A stretch of DNA of 36,942 nucleotides from a virus. This document shows, in pieces, positions 24,194-30,890 of the stretch; the stretch's first letter is position 1, and every line of letters starts with the position of its first letter. The position numbers were made by a program, and so were the translations under genes. The stretch is taken from positions 1 to 36,942 of IMG/VR virus record IMGVR_UViG_3300032249_000468. One strand, given 5' to 3'. Below the pieces are notes generated by a model. That model had not been told where the DNA came from. It was given only the letters and a program-made list of their open reading frames with translations, and ran no database searches.

Positions 24194-25221
24194 TAGAACG
24201 GGGAGTTCGCCTTCTCAATAGCACGCTTCATGTAGTAATCTTTGTCGCGAACTGGTGGAACATAAGACCCAGGTCCACCGGCAAAGTTATTTGCGACTGG
24301 CTCGAGTACAATACTGTGACCGTATGGCTTTAGGTTGTATCGAGTTGCAGGGAATGGTTCTCCATCCTTCATCTTCTTACATGTCACTGTTACTACCCCT
24401 GATGTCTCGTCGTGAGCCATCTGGATGGTTGTGTCAGTAGCACCACGGAGAGCGGTTGAGCCGCGCTCGCGGGTACCATCGGCACCAGTGTGATGGATGA
24501 TGATTGGTGAAGCACCGGTTCTTGCACGAACAGTTTCGCACACATTGATTGCAACACCTACATCTTGTGCAGAGTTCTCGTCACCACCGGTGAGAGAGCG
24601 GGCCCAGGTGTCAATGATGAAAGCACGCAACGGTGATTCTTCATGTACTGCCTCAGCCGTGTTAGCAAGCATTGCTGATTCTGTCTTATCCAAGAGCATC
24701 ACTGCTCGTGGTAGGATAATCAGGTTCTCCTCAAGTGCTTCGATGTCAGCCGATGGATGCGCTAACTTCCAAGCCTCGATACGCCACTTCATACCACGCA
24801 AACCTTCGCCTACGCAATATATGACCTTACCCTGACGCACCTTCGCGCCATTGAACTCAGCACCTGATGCAATAGAACATGCAACATCGAGAGCCCAAAA
24901 GGATTTAGTAGAGCCCGGTGCACCAAAGACTGTGACCATAGCATCTGCTGGTACATACCCGTCAATGACCCACTCCGGGTCTGGCAGGTTGTCCAGTTCA
25001 TTCAGGGACAATGTCCGGAATAGCGGCATAGCCGCGCTTGCTTCCGGGTCCCGTAACTTGCGCTTGACTGGTGCGGGGGCTGGCTCATAGCCATCCTCGT
25101 CCTCGTCCCAACCAAGTGCTGCTGCTTTCTTGCCTACGAATTCGCTTAGCGGTGATGGGCCTGGAAAGAAATCCTGCTCTTCGCCTGCTATACGACCTTC
25201 GTCATCGTAGATGTATCCCAT
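24193..25221 (-). CDS. RecA-fold ATPase (AAA_25 / RepA-like)
   Basis: 342 residues. Walker A is GAPGSTKS (100-107), Walker B ends at D204 in FIIDTWARS, and the later IIIHHTGADGTRERGSTALRG segment (about 240-260) is the typical sensor and arginine region of RepA-like hexameric helicases. The first 90 residues are an acidic, Pro-rich lead-in. A role in phage DNA replication initiation or recombination is likely. It may be the only replicative ATPase in the window, since no DnaB-like or polymerase gene is seen. Confidence 0.8.
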   Translation of the reverse strand: MGYIYDDEGRIAGEEQDFFPGPSPLSEFVGKKAAALGWDEDEDGYEPAPAPVKRKLRDPEASAAMPLFRTLSLNELDNLPDPEWVIDGYVPADAMVTVFGAPGSTKSFWALDVACSIASGAEFNGAKVRQGKVIYCVGEGLRGMKWRIEAWKLAHPSADIEALEENLIILPRAVMLLDKTESAMLANTAEAVHEESPLRAFIIDTWARSLTGGDENSAQDVGVAINVCETVRARTGASPIIIHHTGADGTRERGSTALRGATDTTIQMAHDETSGVVTVTCKKMKDGEPFPATRYNLKPYGHSIVLEPVANNFAGGPGSYVPPVRDKDYYMKRAIEKANSPF

Positions 25222-25222
25222 G

Positions 25223-25702
25223 TTAGACCTCCTCGTCTGGTTCTTCTGTTACATCGTCTGCGTCAAAATAGAACGACACCGTCAACTCTTCAGGCATCTG
25301 TTCGTTGGTTGGCCAAGTAATGTCTTGACCTGCTGTAAGCCACATGTACGAACCGACAAGGGCTCGTGCTGCTGCGCTTATAAGTTCCAGTACTTCCGTC
25401 TCAGAGATTTTCTCTCCGACATGTGGGAGTGCCAGTGTGTTAGATTCGAGAAGGTCTCGTATCGTAGTCATCGCTGTCATAAGAAAGAACTTTATGTAGT
25501 CCGTGTTCTTATCGTAACGCAGTGACAACTGTCGAAACAGTTCCTCGAAGTCTTCGCTGCCGAGACTCAAGCCGGTGGAGCGTGCCAGTTCTGTGGCGTG
25601 CTCCCAAGCCAAGTCGTTTGCGTCTTTCTTTGCTGTGTCTAAGTTGGTGAGGGATGTACCGATGGTAATCTCTACCAGGTTTTCATCATCTTCCTGTTGC
25701 AT
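25223..25702 (-). CDS. Hypothetical acidic protein
   Basis: 159 residues behind AGGAGG. It is mostly helical (FEELFRQLSLRYDKNTDYIK then FFLMTAMTTI), with an acidic C-terminus. No family recognised. It follows a terminator-like hairpin and precedes the ATPase by one base, so it probably belongs to the same lower-expressed part of the operon. It may be a partner of the ATPase, for which linkage is the only evidence. Confidence 0.5.
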   Translation of the reverse strand: MQQEDDENLVEITIGTSLTNLDTAKKDANDLAWEHATELARSTGLSLGSEDFEELFRQLSLRYDKNTDYIKFFLMTAMTTIRDLLESNTLALPHVGEKISETEVLELISAAARALVGSYMWLTAGQDITWPTNEQMPEELTVSFYFDADDVTEEPDEEV

Positions 25703-25731
25703 GTGTCACCTCCTGTTCTCTGTGATAGTGG

Positions 25732-25755
25732 AAACCCCGGGCTGTATTCCCGGGG
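25732..25755 (-). terminator. Terminator or attenuator between 25773 and 25702 genes
   Basis: On the minus strand CCCCGGG (25755-25749) pairs with CCCGGGG (25741-25735) around a 7-base loop, followed by only three T. The stem is perfect. With the short T run it probably lets part of the transcript through, giving the 244-residue protein a higher dose than downstream genes. Confidence 0.65.
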
Positions 25756-25772
25756 CTCCATGACTTCATGTC

Positions 25773-26507
25773 TTAGGCAGAGAGGGCTGAGAATGCGCCG
25801 TACTTTACTGCTGCATCAACGGCCTTGTTTGCCCAGTGGAAGTACAGCGAACCATCACTGTTGAACTTCGCACGGGCTACGGCCTTTACACCACCACGGT
25901 CTGTGAAAACGAGGTCTGCTGGGGCCTTGTCACGGAATGCTTCCTTCACCTTGATGTTGCAAACAGATGAGATAGCCTTCCCTGCTTCTGCGTCACGACG
26001 CTCATCCCAAACATCGAAGGCTTCTGGGTTGAGACCCTGACCTACGAGCCAGTTGGCTGCGTGCTGCTTCATGACATCGCCAGAGATTGACGCTGTCGAA
26101 ACATAACGGACCTGCTTGTTGCTGTCGAATGCATCGACTGCTACGCGCCAGTCCAGTCCACCGTTACCCGGTGTTGCACCGTTTGCTACCGAGCGGATTG
26201 CATCCGCACCGGAACCAGCCGGGGCTACGATACCGGCTTGTGTGCCGGGAGTTACCTGAACGGTTGTACCGTTCTCGGCAATGTAGTTCTTTACTGTGGC
26301 CGCAGTATCCTTTGCGATTGCAAGGCACTGTTCGGTCAATAGTGCAGCGATTTCTTCTCGCTTTACGAGAGCATCAACTTCTGAGATTGGTGTTTCAAAC
26401 TCATTGGTCTGCTCCAACTTGATGAATGCATCAACACCGATTGACTTGGCGTTGAGTGTGATTGCTACGGAAGTAGACTTTACTTCCTTTGCTGGTGTAT
26501 CTGACAT
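25773..26507 (-). CDS. 244-residue protein, possible ssDNA-binding or annealing protein
   Basis: Follows CGAGGAGG. The N-terminus is acidic and helical (EVDALVKREEIAALLTEQ), then a strand-rich part and a Gly/Ala-rich linker (about 105-118). The C-terminal half has aromatic and basic residues. It lies between an Fe-S-type exonuclease and a RecA-fold ATPase and is followed by a partial terminator, which suggests high expression. That setting recalls exonuclease plus single-strand-binding or annealing pairs, but I see no recognised family, so the role is inference. Confidence 0.5.
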   Translation of the reverse strand: MSDTPAKEVKSTSVAITLNAKSIGVDAFIKLEQTNEFETPISEVDALVKREEIAALLTEQCLAIAKDTAATVKNYIAENGTTVQVTPGTQAGIVAPAGSGADAIRSVANGATPGNGGLDWRVAVDAFDSNKQVRYVSTASISGDVMKQHAANWLVGQGLNPEAFDVWDERRDAEAGKAISSVCNIKVKEAFRDKAPADLVFTDRGGVKAVARAKFNSDGSLYFHWANKAVDAAVKYGAFSALSA

Positions 26508-26508
26508 G

Positions 26509-27471
26509 TTATACCTCCTCGGTATCGGTTGTTGTCGTTATTGTGGACTGTGCCGTCCCGGAACCTTGTGTTCCAGACACGATAGATAGTGCCAGGTTAG
26601 ACTGTTGGCGCACACGCTCTTTTACAAGGGCTGGCGTTCCGGACAGTGACCCGTCAACTTGGCATCCCTGAAAGAAGGGGCACCACTGTGATGAGCATAG
26701 AGGCCACTCTGTCTTACGAGAGTAGTTCTCTGTTGCTACAACCAGTTCTGCGGCTCGGATACGGTCTCCGAGTAGTCGGACATCTTCCAGGGATGGCTGC
26801 ACCCGCAGCATCCTCCCCTTCTCGAAGTCCTTGCGGACACTTGTGGCTGTCCGTGTTACCATGTAAACCATCTCTGGCAGTTCTGTGATTTCTGGGAAGT
26901 CCTGACTTAGGACAAGAGCGGTGGAGTACATGGCAGCCTGTGTCATGTGCCCATCACCGTTCCTCCAACGGTCGAAGTTCTTTGCGGTCTTCCAGTCTAC
27001 GACAAAAATAGTGTTAGTATCAGGGTCACGATAAACAGCATCAATGTAACCACCAATGGGTCGAGCCTCATCAACCAGTGGGAGTGTAAACTCTGGTTCG
27101 ATTGCGACGACTTCCCATCCGAGGACGGTTGGTCGGTGGAATGAGTACCAGTTTCCGATTGCTCCTCGTAGATTGACGAGTAAGTCTGATACCATCTCTC
27201 TATCTCCGATTGCTTTTTCCAGTTCTTGCGCCGCATAGTCTTGCATCTCCTGCTCTGTTGTCTCGACTCCATCCTTGCGATTGAGTTCGTGTAGTTCGAC
27301 GGCAGAGTGAAACGCTGTGCCGACTTCAGCGTATGGCTTAGGACCTTGTTCAAGTTCAAGGACATAAGTCAGGAAGTACTGCCATGAGCAGCCATCCAAT
27401 AGGGATGACAGCGTGGACTGGTGCCAACGATACTTGCGAGCGTTTACACTTTCGCTTTGTTCGACTGCCAT
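26509..27471 (-). CDS. Cas4/RecB-type PD-(D/E)XK exonuclease with Fe-S cysteines
   Basis: 320 residues, clear GGGAGG. GTAFHSAVE (H55), GYIDAVYRD (D144), VVDWKT (D159, K161) and Q178/Y182 form the RecB/Cas4 nuclease core. C28 near the N-terminus and C259, C264, C270 at the end match the four-cysteine iron-sulfur latch of Cas4 and AddB nucleases. Such phage proteins resect DNA ends for recombination or replication. It is preceded by the 41-residue gene and followed closely by the 244-residue protein gene, one base apart. Confidence 0.8.
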   Translation of the reverse strand: MAVEQSESVNARKYRWHQSTLSSLLDGCSWQYFLTYVLELEQGPKPYAEVGTAFHSAVELHELNRKDGVETTEQEMQDYAAQELEKAIGDREMVSDLLVNLRGAIGNWYSFHRPTVLGWEVVAIEPEFTLPLVDEARPIGGYIDAVYRDPDTNTIFVVDWKTAKNFDRWRNGDGHMTQAAMYSTALVLSQDFPEITELPEMVYMVTRTATSVRKDFEKGRMLRVQPSLEDVRLLGDRIRAAELVVATENYSRKTEWPLCSSQWCPFFQGCQVDGSLSGTPALVKERVRQQSNLALSIVSGTQGSGTAQSTITTTTDTEEV

Positions 27472-27569
27472 TCGCTTACCTCCCTCAACTTATCGATTAG
27501 TGGTTTCATGCTGCTGTACTGTTCATGGAACCAGGCCAGTTCCTCGGGTGTTAGGTCTTGTTCGCTCAT
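27444..27569 (-). CDS. Small 41-residue acidic protein
   Basis: Start shares its A with the preceding stop (TAATG), and the gene runs 28 bases into the exonuclease start, whose RBS lies in it. The product is a helical peptide (MSEQDLTPEELAWFHEQYSS, then a Lys/Leu segment). The overlaps make translation likely. Role unknown; it may regulate exonuclease translation by coupling. Confidence 0.55.
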   Translation of the reverse strand: MSEQDLTPEELAWFHEQYSSMKPLIDKLREVSEWQSNKAKV

Positions 27570-27694
27570 TAGAAACCATACCCAAGAGTGTACCAAGTAG
27601 ATGCCATGAGCGCAATACCCCAGCGTCCTGATGTTTCGTTGTCTGTCCTAAGCCACTTGTATAGGCATAGTCCGGTGAGTGCGAGCGCTATCAT
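27569..27694 (-). CDS. Small 41-residue membrane protein
   Basis: Begins in an ATGA overlap with the preceding stop and ends in TAATG with the next gene. Two short hydrophobic segments (MIALALTGLCLYKWL and WGIALMASTWYTLGYG) flank a polar turn, a hairpin membrane protein topology. It could be a small holin-like or membrane-stress protein. Function is unknown. Confidence 0.55.
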   Translation of the reverse strand: MIALALTGLCLYKWLRTDNETSGRWGIALMASTWYTLGYGF

Positions 27695-28053
27695 TCGCCA
27701 GTTCCAATCTCGGTGATACCCTTGACCGGGTATGCTGCGGTGATTACCTCGTCAGCCAGTTCTACCTGACCTGCTTCCAGCAACACTGCGTAGCAGCGTT
27801 CCAGTAGGTCCCGTAGTACCGAGTTGTCTGTGCGGAGTTCCTCGATAGTGTCATTGAGTCTCTCCTGCTCTGCGTCAGCATCATCGAGGCGTGCCTCTGA
27901 CATTGTGACATAAGCAATAAGATGAACGCCAGCATCTGCCGGTGTGATAACCATCTTGCCGTCAACGATTTCTGCACCGAGGCTGTCGTATCCGATTGTC
28001 TCGGCAACAGTCTCGTACAGTCCGTTGATTTCCTTCTCTACTGATTCGTCCAT
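27691..28053 (-). CDS. Hypothetical acidic coiled-coil protein
   Basis: 120 residues with GGGAGAG upstream. It starts helical and acidic, has a hydrophobic strand pair in the middle (KMVITPADAGVHLIAYVTMS), then a clear coiled coil (about 57-90; DADAEQERLNDTIEELRTD). No family recognised. It directly follows the HTH regulator gene by two bases and so is likely expressed from the same promoter. Confidence 0.5.
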   Translation of the reverse strand: MDESVEKEINGLYETVAETIGYDSLGAEIVDGKMVITPADAGVHLIAYVTMSEARLDDADAEQERLNDTIEELRTDNSVLRDLLERCYAVLLEAGQVELADEVITAAYPVKGITEIGTGE

Positions 28054-28055
28054 CG

Positions 28056-28682
28056 TTACTCTCCCAGTTCTGTTAGTACGGATTGACCTTTGGCCAATAG
28101 GCGATGTGCCTTGCTTCGAGATACGCCGACTTGCTTTGCGAATACCCGGATGGAAAGACCGTCCCGTGCCGCCTCAACGGCTGCATCTACGATGCGGTCC
28201 TCGCGGGCTTGCCGGATACCGAGAAACTTCTCGATAGCCTCGACCGTGTCATAAGACACACGCATCTCCCGGGCGGTTGAGCGAAGGCTCATACCGTCCC
28301 GAAGACAACGACCAATACCCTGTACGATTGTGAGGGGTACCTCGTTGGTGACACGAGATGGGTCAGTGAGTCGTCGTCCTTGAAGGATGAGACGCAGGTC
28401 ATCGGTGTCGAAGTTGCGGTTGTTGATGAGACCGTGGATACGGTGAGTGAGGTCATTGAGAGACGCCTCCGGCCACAGTGCTGCAAGGTAGCGGATGCGA
28501 GAACGCAAACGCTGATGATTGCTGATGACATCTTGGTCGAAGTCAGCAGGCTGCACATACTCTAACAGCGGGAGTTCTTTCTGCACCTCTGCTTCGCTGT
28601 CATAAGGCAGAGAGTGTGGGTGTGGCGCTTTGCCACTGATGGTGTCGAGAAGTAATCTCGCACCTGCTGTTGGGTCTGTCAT
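28056..28682 (-). CDS. HTH DNA-binding regulator, first gene of the leftward operon
   Basis: 208 residues from the ATG that follows GAGGAGG by 6 bases; an upstream in-frame start adds 27 unlikely residues. Two helix-turn-helix motifs are seen: SLRSTAREMRVSYDTVEAI (about 132-150) and LSIRVFAKQVGVSRSKAHRL (176-195). The middle (about 60-110) is helical. This is typical of phage regulators or replication-initiator-like proteins. It sits directly behind a weak copy of the late element. The coding DNA contains GTGTC-ATAA-GACAC at 28246-28259, a perfect 5-base palindrome around the recurring core. Confidence 0.7.
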   Translation of the reverse strand: MTDPTAGARLLLDTISGKAPHPHSLPYDSEAEVQKELPLLEYVQPADFDQDVISNHQRLRSRIRYLAALWPEASLNDLTHRIHGLINNRNFDTDDLRLILQGRRLTDPSRVTNEVPLTIVQGIGRCLRDGMSLRSTAREMRVSYDTVEAIEKFLGIRQAREDRIVDAAVEAARDGLSIRVFAKQVGVSRSKAHRLLAKGQSVLTELGE

Positions 28683-28711
28683 TGCATACCTCCTCGGTAT
28701 TTGTAGGTGTC

Positions 28712-28736
28712 CCATAAATAGTGCTGGTGTGGGGAG
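28712..28736 (-). promoter_or_regulatory. Degenerate late-type element before the HTH gene
   Basis: Read leftward, CTCCCC (28736-28731) is followed by ACACCAGC then ACTATT. It resembles copy 6 (CTCCCCAGCC then CCGGCTACTATT) but with a shortened gap and CCAGC for CCGGC. It is 30 to 54 bases before the ATG of the regulator gene, the same kind of place as the other copies. It is weaker and may be chance. Confidence 0.35.
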
Positions 28737-28877
28737 TTGTTGCACACAACCCTTCCAGTTCATCCAGTAGACCGGTGCGCCCCATTAGGGGGCGCCCAGT
28801 TATCCGGATTCCCGGAACCCGGTCTTGACTGTATCTCCCAGCGACGGGGCATTCGAGCCAAGTGGTTTTCGCGAGCA

Positions 28878-28975
28878 CTTAGGTTGCCGGATTGTGTCCG
28901 TTTTGTACCAAAAACAGTTTGCCGTTCGACTTCCTGTCTTATGTACAGAATGTGCCACCTTCGCGGCAACCTAAG
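28878..28975. repeat. 98-base element closed by a perfect 12-bp inverted repeat
   Basis: CTTAGGTTGCCG (28878-28889) and CGGCAACCTAAG (28964-28975) pair perfectly. Inside are stems GTTTT/AAAAC (28900-28915) and CTGT/ACAG (28934-28948) whose loop holds CTTATG, plus a TGTCCG box at 28895. The fold is a multi-branch RNA or a cruciform-like DNA element. Strand and function are unknown: small RNA, leader or origin are possible. Confidence 0.5.
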
Positions 28976-29278
28976 CACCCCATCTACCGCGACAAACCAC
29001 CTGATTGCAGATGGCAAGCGGCGCGAGAGATGAAGCGTAACAAGTAAGGACAATAATCTATCTTACTTATGACATACTATGAAGTTGTTAGTTGTATGAG
29101 GTACCAGTCCGGTATCCTCCGGACCACACAGGGGAGCGGCACTACTCGCTCATTACCGGACCTCCCGCAAAGGAGAAAAACCGGGAGACTCCGACCCTGT
29201 ATGGCCTGGGGGACACCGGCCCGGTAAGGGGCCAGTGCCTGTCACTATTGCGGCATTGCATCGGTGACAAAGGTATTG

Positions 29279-29410
29279 CTATGAGTTGTCCATCAGCCAT
29301 TCGTCCATCTTGGCCCAAGTCTTGCGTAAGTCAGCAAGACATTCGGTGCAGACGCCTTCGGCTTCGACGGGATTCAGTTCGCATTCGTAGCAGGGCTCAG
29401 AGAAAGTCAT
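29279..29410 (-). CDS. 43-residue CxxC/CxxC zinc-ribbon-like protein
   Basis: ATG lies 10 bases after GGAG; longer in-frame readings lack a site. C7, C10 (CYEC) and C21, C24 (CTEC) have the spacing of a small zinc ribbon, followed by a helix (LADLRKTWAKMDEWLMD). Last gene of this leftward operon. Small zinc-ribbon proteins in phages often bind nucleic acid or a host protein. The specific role is unknown. Confidence 0.6.
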   Translation of the reverse strand: MTFSEPCYECELNPVEAEGVCTECLADLRKTWAKMDEWLMDNS

Positions 29411-29549
29411 TGAGGTTATCTCCAACCAGCGCTCGGCCCTTGTCCGTGATGCGGATGGTGTAGTCTTGGCATTCATCAGACCACTCGACCTTGACGAGGC
29501 CATTGGCTTCCAGTCCCAGTAGGATGATGTCGGCTTCGATGTTATCCAT
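29397..29549 (-). CDS. 50-residue winged-helix-like protein
   Basis: Starts behind GGAGG and overlaps the next gene start by 14 bases. The pattern (ADIILLGLEANGLVKVEW, then YTIRITDKGRALV) is that of a small winged helix: two helices, a strand, a wing and a TDKG turn. It may bind DNA. It is below the size usually listed, but the overlaps and ribosome-binding site support it. Confidence 0.6.
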   Translation of the reverse strand: MDNIEADIILLGLEANGLVKVEWSDECQDYTIRITDKGRALVGDNLNDFL

Positions 29550-29820
29550 TGATGTTCCTCCGTTCGTGTTCAGCAACGCACATCCGGCAAAGGTTCGTGC
29601 GTAAGTCAGTAAGGGCTTCGACCGGTAGGGAGATGTGGCATCCCGGGCATACCTTGTCGTCCCGGATTGCCTTGATGCGGGCGGAGTTCGCCCACACCTC
29701 TATCGTTCCGGGTGTTCCTTGCCGTGCCAGTGTCTCGGCTGCATCGACGGCGTCGTCCAGGTTGGCCTGCACGCCCATCGTGATTCCGTTGACCAGTATG
29801 TAGTGGGGGGTGATGTTCAT
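29542..29820 (-). CDS. 92-residue protein with C-terminal zinc ribbon
   Basis: GGAGG lies 6 to 8 bases upstream. A short N-terminal strand-helix domain (ILVNGITMGVQANLDDAVDA) precedes CPGC (58-61) and CRMC (78-81), two CxxC pairs that would bind one zinc. It overlaps the genes on both sides. No known family is claimed. Such a domain fits regulators or host-protein binders among the small early genes. Confidence 0.6.
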   Translation of the reverse strand: MNITPHYILVNGITMGVQANLDDAVDAAETLARQGTPGTIEVWANSARIKAIRDDKVCPGCHISLPVEALTDLRTNLCRMCVAEHERRNING

Positions 29821-29996
29821 CGCTTGACCTCCACCTTGATTACATCGAATGATTCCTCGGCAAACTCATCTCCGGCCCGTATGATTACTCCGATGATGTC
29901 CTCGATGTGGAAGTCCAGGGCTTCATCCTCGGGGTTGTGGGTGAATGTCACTTCGAGGGTGATTGTGGTCTGCTGAGTATGGCTGTCATAAGACAT
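29817..29996 (-). CDS. 59-residue acidic beta-rich protein starting MSYDS
   Basis: ATG follows GGAGAACTA, and the first codons are the motif TGTC-TTAT-GACA (29984-29995). The product is strand-rich and acidic (QQTTITLEVTFTHNPEDEAL then HIEDIIGVIIRAGDEF). It shares the ATG/stop overlap (CGATGA) with the next gene. Unknown role. Confidence 0.55.
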   Translation of the reverse strand: MSYDSHTQQTTITLEVTFTHNPEDEALDFHIEDIIGVIIRAGDEFAEESFDVIKVEVKR

Positions 29997-30223
29997 TAGT
30001 TCTCCTCTGTTGGTACGGTGGTTGGTAGGTTTACAGGGATGAGGTAAGCATCCCGTTGTGATGCGATGTATTCGGCATCGACGAGCCGGTCAGTATCTCC
30101 GGCGCCGTCCAAACCGGACCATTCGCTTTCAGTGAAGTTGGATGTATCGATGATGACCAGTCCATCGGCGTCGCCAAATGAACCGTCAGCAGCGAAGTAT
30201 GTCCACTGTGGGGTGGTGCTCAT
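29996..30223 (-). CDS. 75-residue hypothetical early protein
   Basis: The chosen ATG (30223) follows AAAGGAGCACTACCT; a longer in-frame reading is less likely. It is acidic with a Gly/Asp-rich start (FAADGSFGDADGLVIIDTSN) and a Pro/Thr tail. A CATAAG motif (30241-30246) lies just before the ribosome-binding site. No family recognised. Confidence 0.55.
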   Translation of the reverse strand: MSTTPQWTYFAADGSFGDADGLVIIDTSNFTESEWSGLDGAGDTDRLVDAEYIASQRDAYLIPVNLPTTVPTEEN

Positions 30224-30423
30224 AGGTAGTGCTCCTTTGTCATAAGTCCGCACCAGTCATTGTGACTTGATGTGGGGCGGATGCATTCGCATCCTCCGTG
30301 CCACTCCCGGACTCGAACCGGGATGTCTGCCAGTGTGGCGGTTCTACTGGAATGGTCCTGTGGGGGTAGGGCCCGGGCCAGTAGGGCCCGTTGTGTTGCT
30401 GTTGTTATTTGCAGATGGTGCAC
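30220..30423 (-). CDS. Small Cys/His-containing protein, start unresolved
   Basis: The stop overlaps the next ATG (ATGA), which supports a translated gene, and the C-terminal part (WHGGCECIRP then SHNDWCGLMTKEHYL) has Cys and His spaced for a metal site. The frame opens at a GTG at 30423, but that start has no good ribosome-binding site and crosses a G/C-rich stretch. A shorter start further left is possible. The same DNA holds a T-arm-like hairpin (30306-30322). Confidence 0.35.
   Translation of the reverse strand: MHHLQITTATQRALLARALPPQDHSSRTATLADIPVRVREWHGGCECIRPTSSHNDWCGLMTKEHYL
30306..30322 (-). other. T-arm-like hairpin A (loop TTCGAGT)
   Basis: On the minus strand CCCGG and CCGGG enclose the 7-base loop TTCGAGT, identical to a tRNA T-loop. 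No matching acceptor stem, D-arm or U33 is found, so it is not called a tRNA. Two relatives with loops of the form NNCGANN lie at 31247 and 32068. Confidence 0.45.
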
Positions 30424-30506
30424 TCCGCGTCCCCGCAGGGGCAGTCATCGCAGTACCCATCGGCGTCCGCAGTCCAGTCGAAGCAGGTGTCACAGAAGTA
30501 CAGCAT
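30405..30506 (-). CDS. 33-residue protein with eight cysteines
   Basis: ATG lies 9 bases after GGAG and is part of GTCTTATG. Cysteines at 5, 8, 19, 22, 24, 29 and 32 (CDTC, CDDC, CPC, CTIC) allow one or two zinc sites in a knuckle arrangement; seven of them are within these motifs. It is acidic overall. The preceding stop overlaps its Shine-Dalgarno sequence. Function unknown; a zinc-finger-type host-binding mini-protein is plausible. Confidence 0.55.
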   Translation of the reverse strand: MLYFCDTCFDWTADADGYCDDCPCGDAECTICK

Positions 30507-30512
30507 AAGACA

Positions 30513-30701
30513 TCACTCCTCATCCGGTAGTAAGGCGGGGTAGGTCCAGTCAACATCATCCCATAGCAGGATTCCGTCAGTGGTTGGGGCGTCTCCCAGG
30601 TAGTCGAGCCAGTTGTGGATTGCTTTATCAGCGGTGGCTCCGTCAGGTGCCTCGACGAGTACATCGAATGAGAGGCGTACAGTAAATAGTTTCTGTGTCA
30701 T
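30513..30701 (-). CDS. 62-residue acidic protein
   Basis: Starts in GGTCTTATGACA, so the CATAAG motif overlaps the start codon. The product is strand-helix type (LFTVRLSFDVLVEAPDGATA then DKAIHNWLDYL), resembling small ferredoxin-like or RRM-like folds. Acidic end LPDEE. A small phage protein of unknown role. Confidence 0.55.
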   Translation of the reverse strand: MTQKLFTVRLSFDVLVEAPDGATADKAIHNWLDYLGDAPTTDGILLWDDVDWTYPALLPDEE

Positions 30702-30706
30702 AAGAC

Positions 30707-30889
30707 CTATCTCCTATCTGCCCAGTGGATGAGCCCGGCTTCGAGCATTGCGTTTGCCATCCGGCCATAGGAACCTTGTAGGGTCCAGGCTGCACCGGAA
30801 TCTACCAGTTCTTGGAACAGGTTGATGGTGCTGTCCTCATCGAGGTCGCCATTCTCGAAAGCGATGATGTCGTTGATGTCATAAGCCAT
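30707..30889 (-). CDS. 60-residue member of a common actinophage small family
   Basis: Start MAYDINDIIAFENG from ATG at 30889; longer readings are shadows. The pattern IIAFENGDLDED, then LFQELVDSGAAWTLQGSYGR matches a widespread small phage family I know from actinophage and other phage genomes (ENG.L....... LFQ.L.D.G.AW.LQG.YGR). It has no assigned function. The CATAAG motif is codons 2 to 4. Confidence 0.65.
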   Translation of the reverse strand: MAYDINDIIAFENGDLDEDSTINLFQELVDSGAAWTLQGSYGRMANAMLEAGLIHWADRR

Positions 30890-30890
30890 C

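Larger units (their letters stand above)
28683..29278 (-). other. Non-coding, structured intergenic region between two leftward operons
   Basis: About 600 bases without a credible gene. It contains: hairpin GCGCCCC/GGGGCGC (28777-28795); a large inverted repeat (28878-28975, separate entry); TACTTATGACATA at 29064-29076; a perfect stem GTCCGG/CCGGAC (29107-29124); CTCCCG/CGGGAG and GGCCC/GGGCC stems further right; and TGTCAC/GTGACA arms near 29249 and 29272. The right part may terminate the operon that starts near 32.8 kb and the left part would drive the HTH operon. Confidence 0.55.

Noticed and set aside
28683-28763. N-terminal extension of the HTH regulator
   Set aside because: The extension would cover the strong GAGGAGG site and the degenerate late element; the internal ATG fits better.
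29092-29463. Rightward ORF in the 28.7-29.3 kb gap
   Set aside because: No ribosome-binding site and it overlaps well-supported leftward small genes on the other strand.
30285-30345. Possible tRNA gene on the minus strand
   Set aside because: The T-arm is perfect, but no 7-bp acceptor stem, no D-arm with GG and no T at position 33 of the anticodon loop can be drawn.
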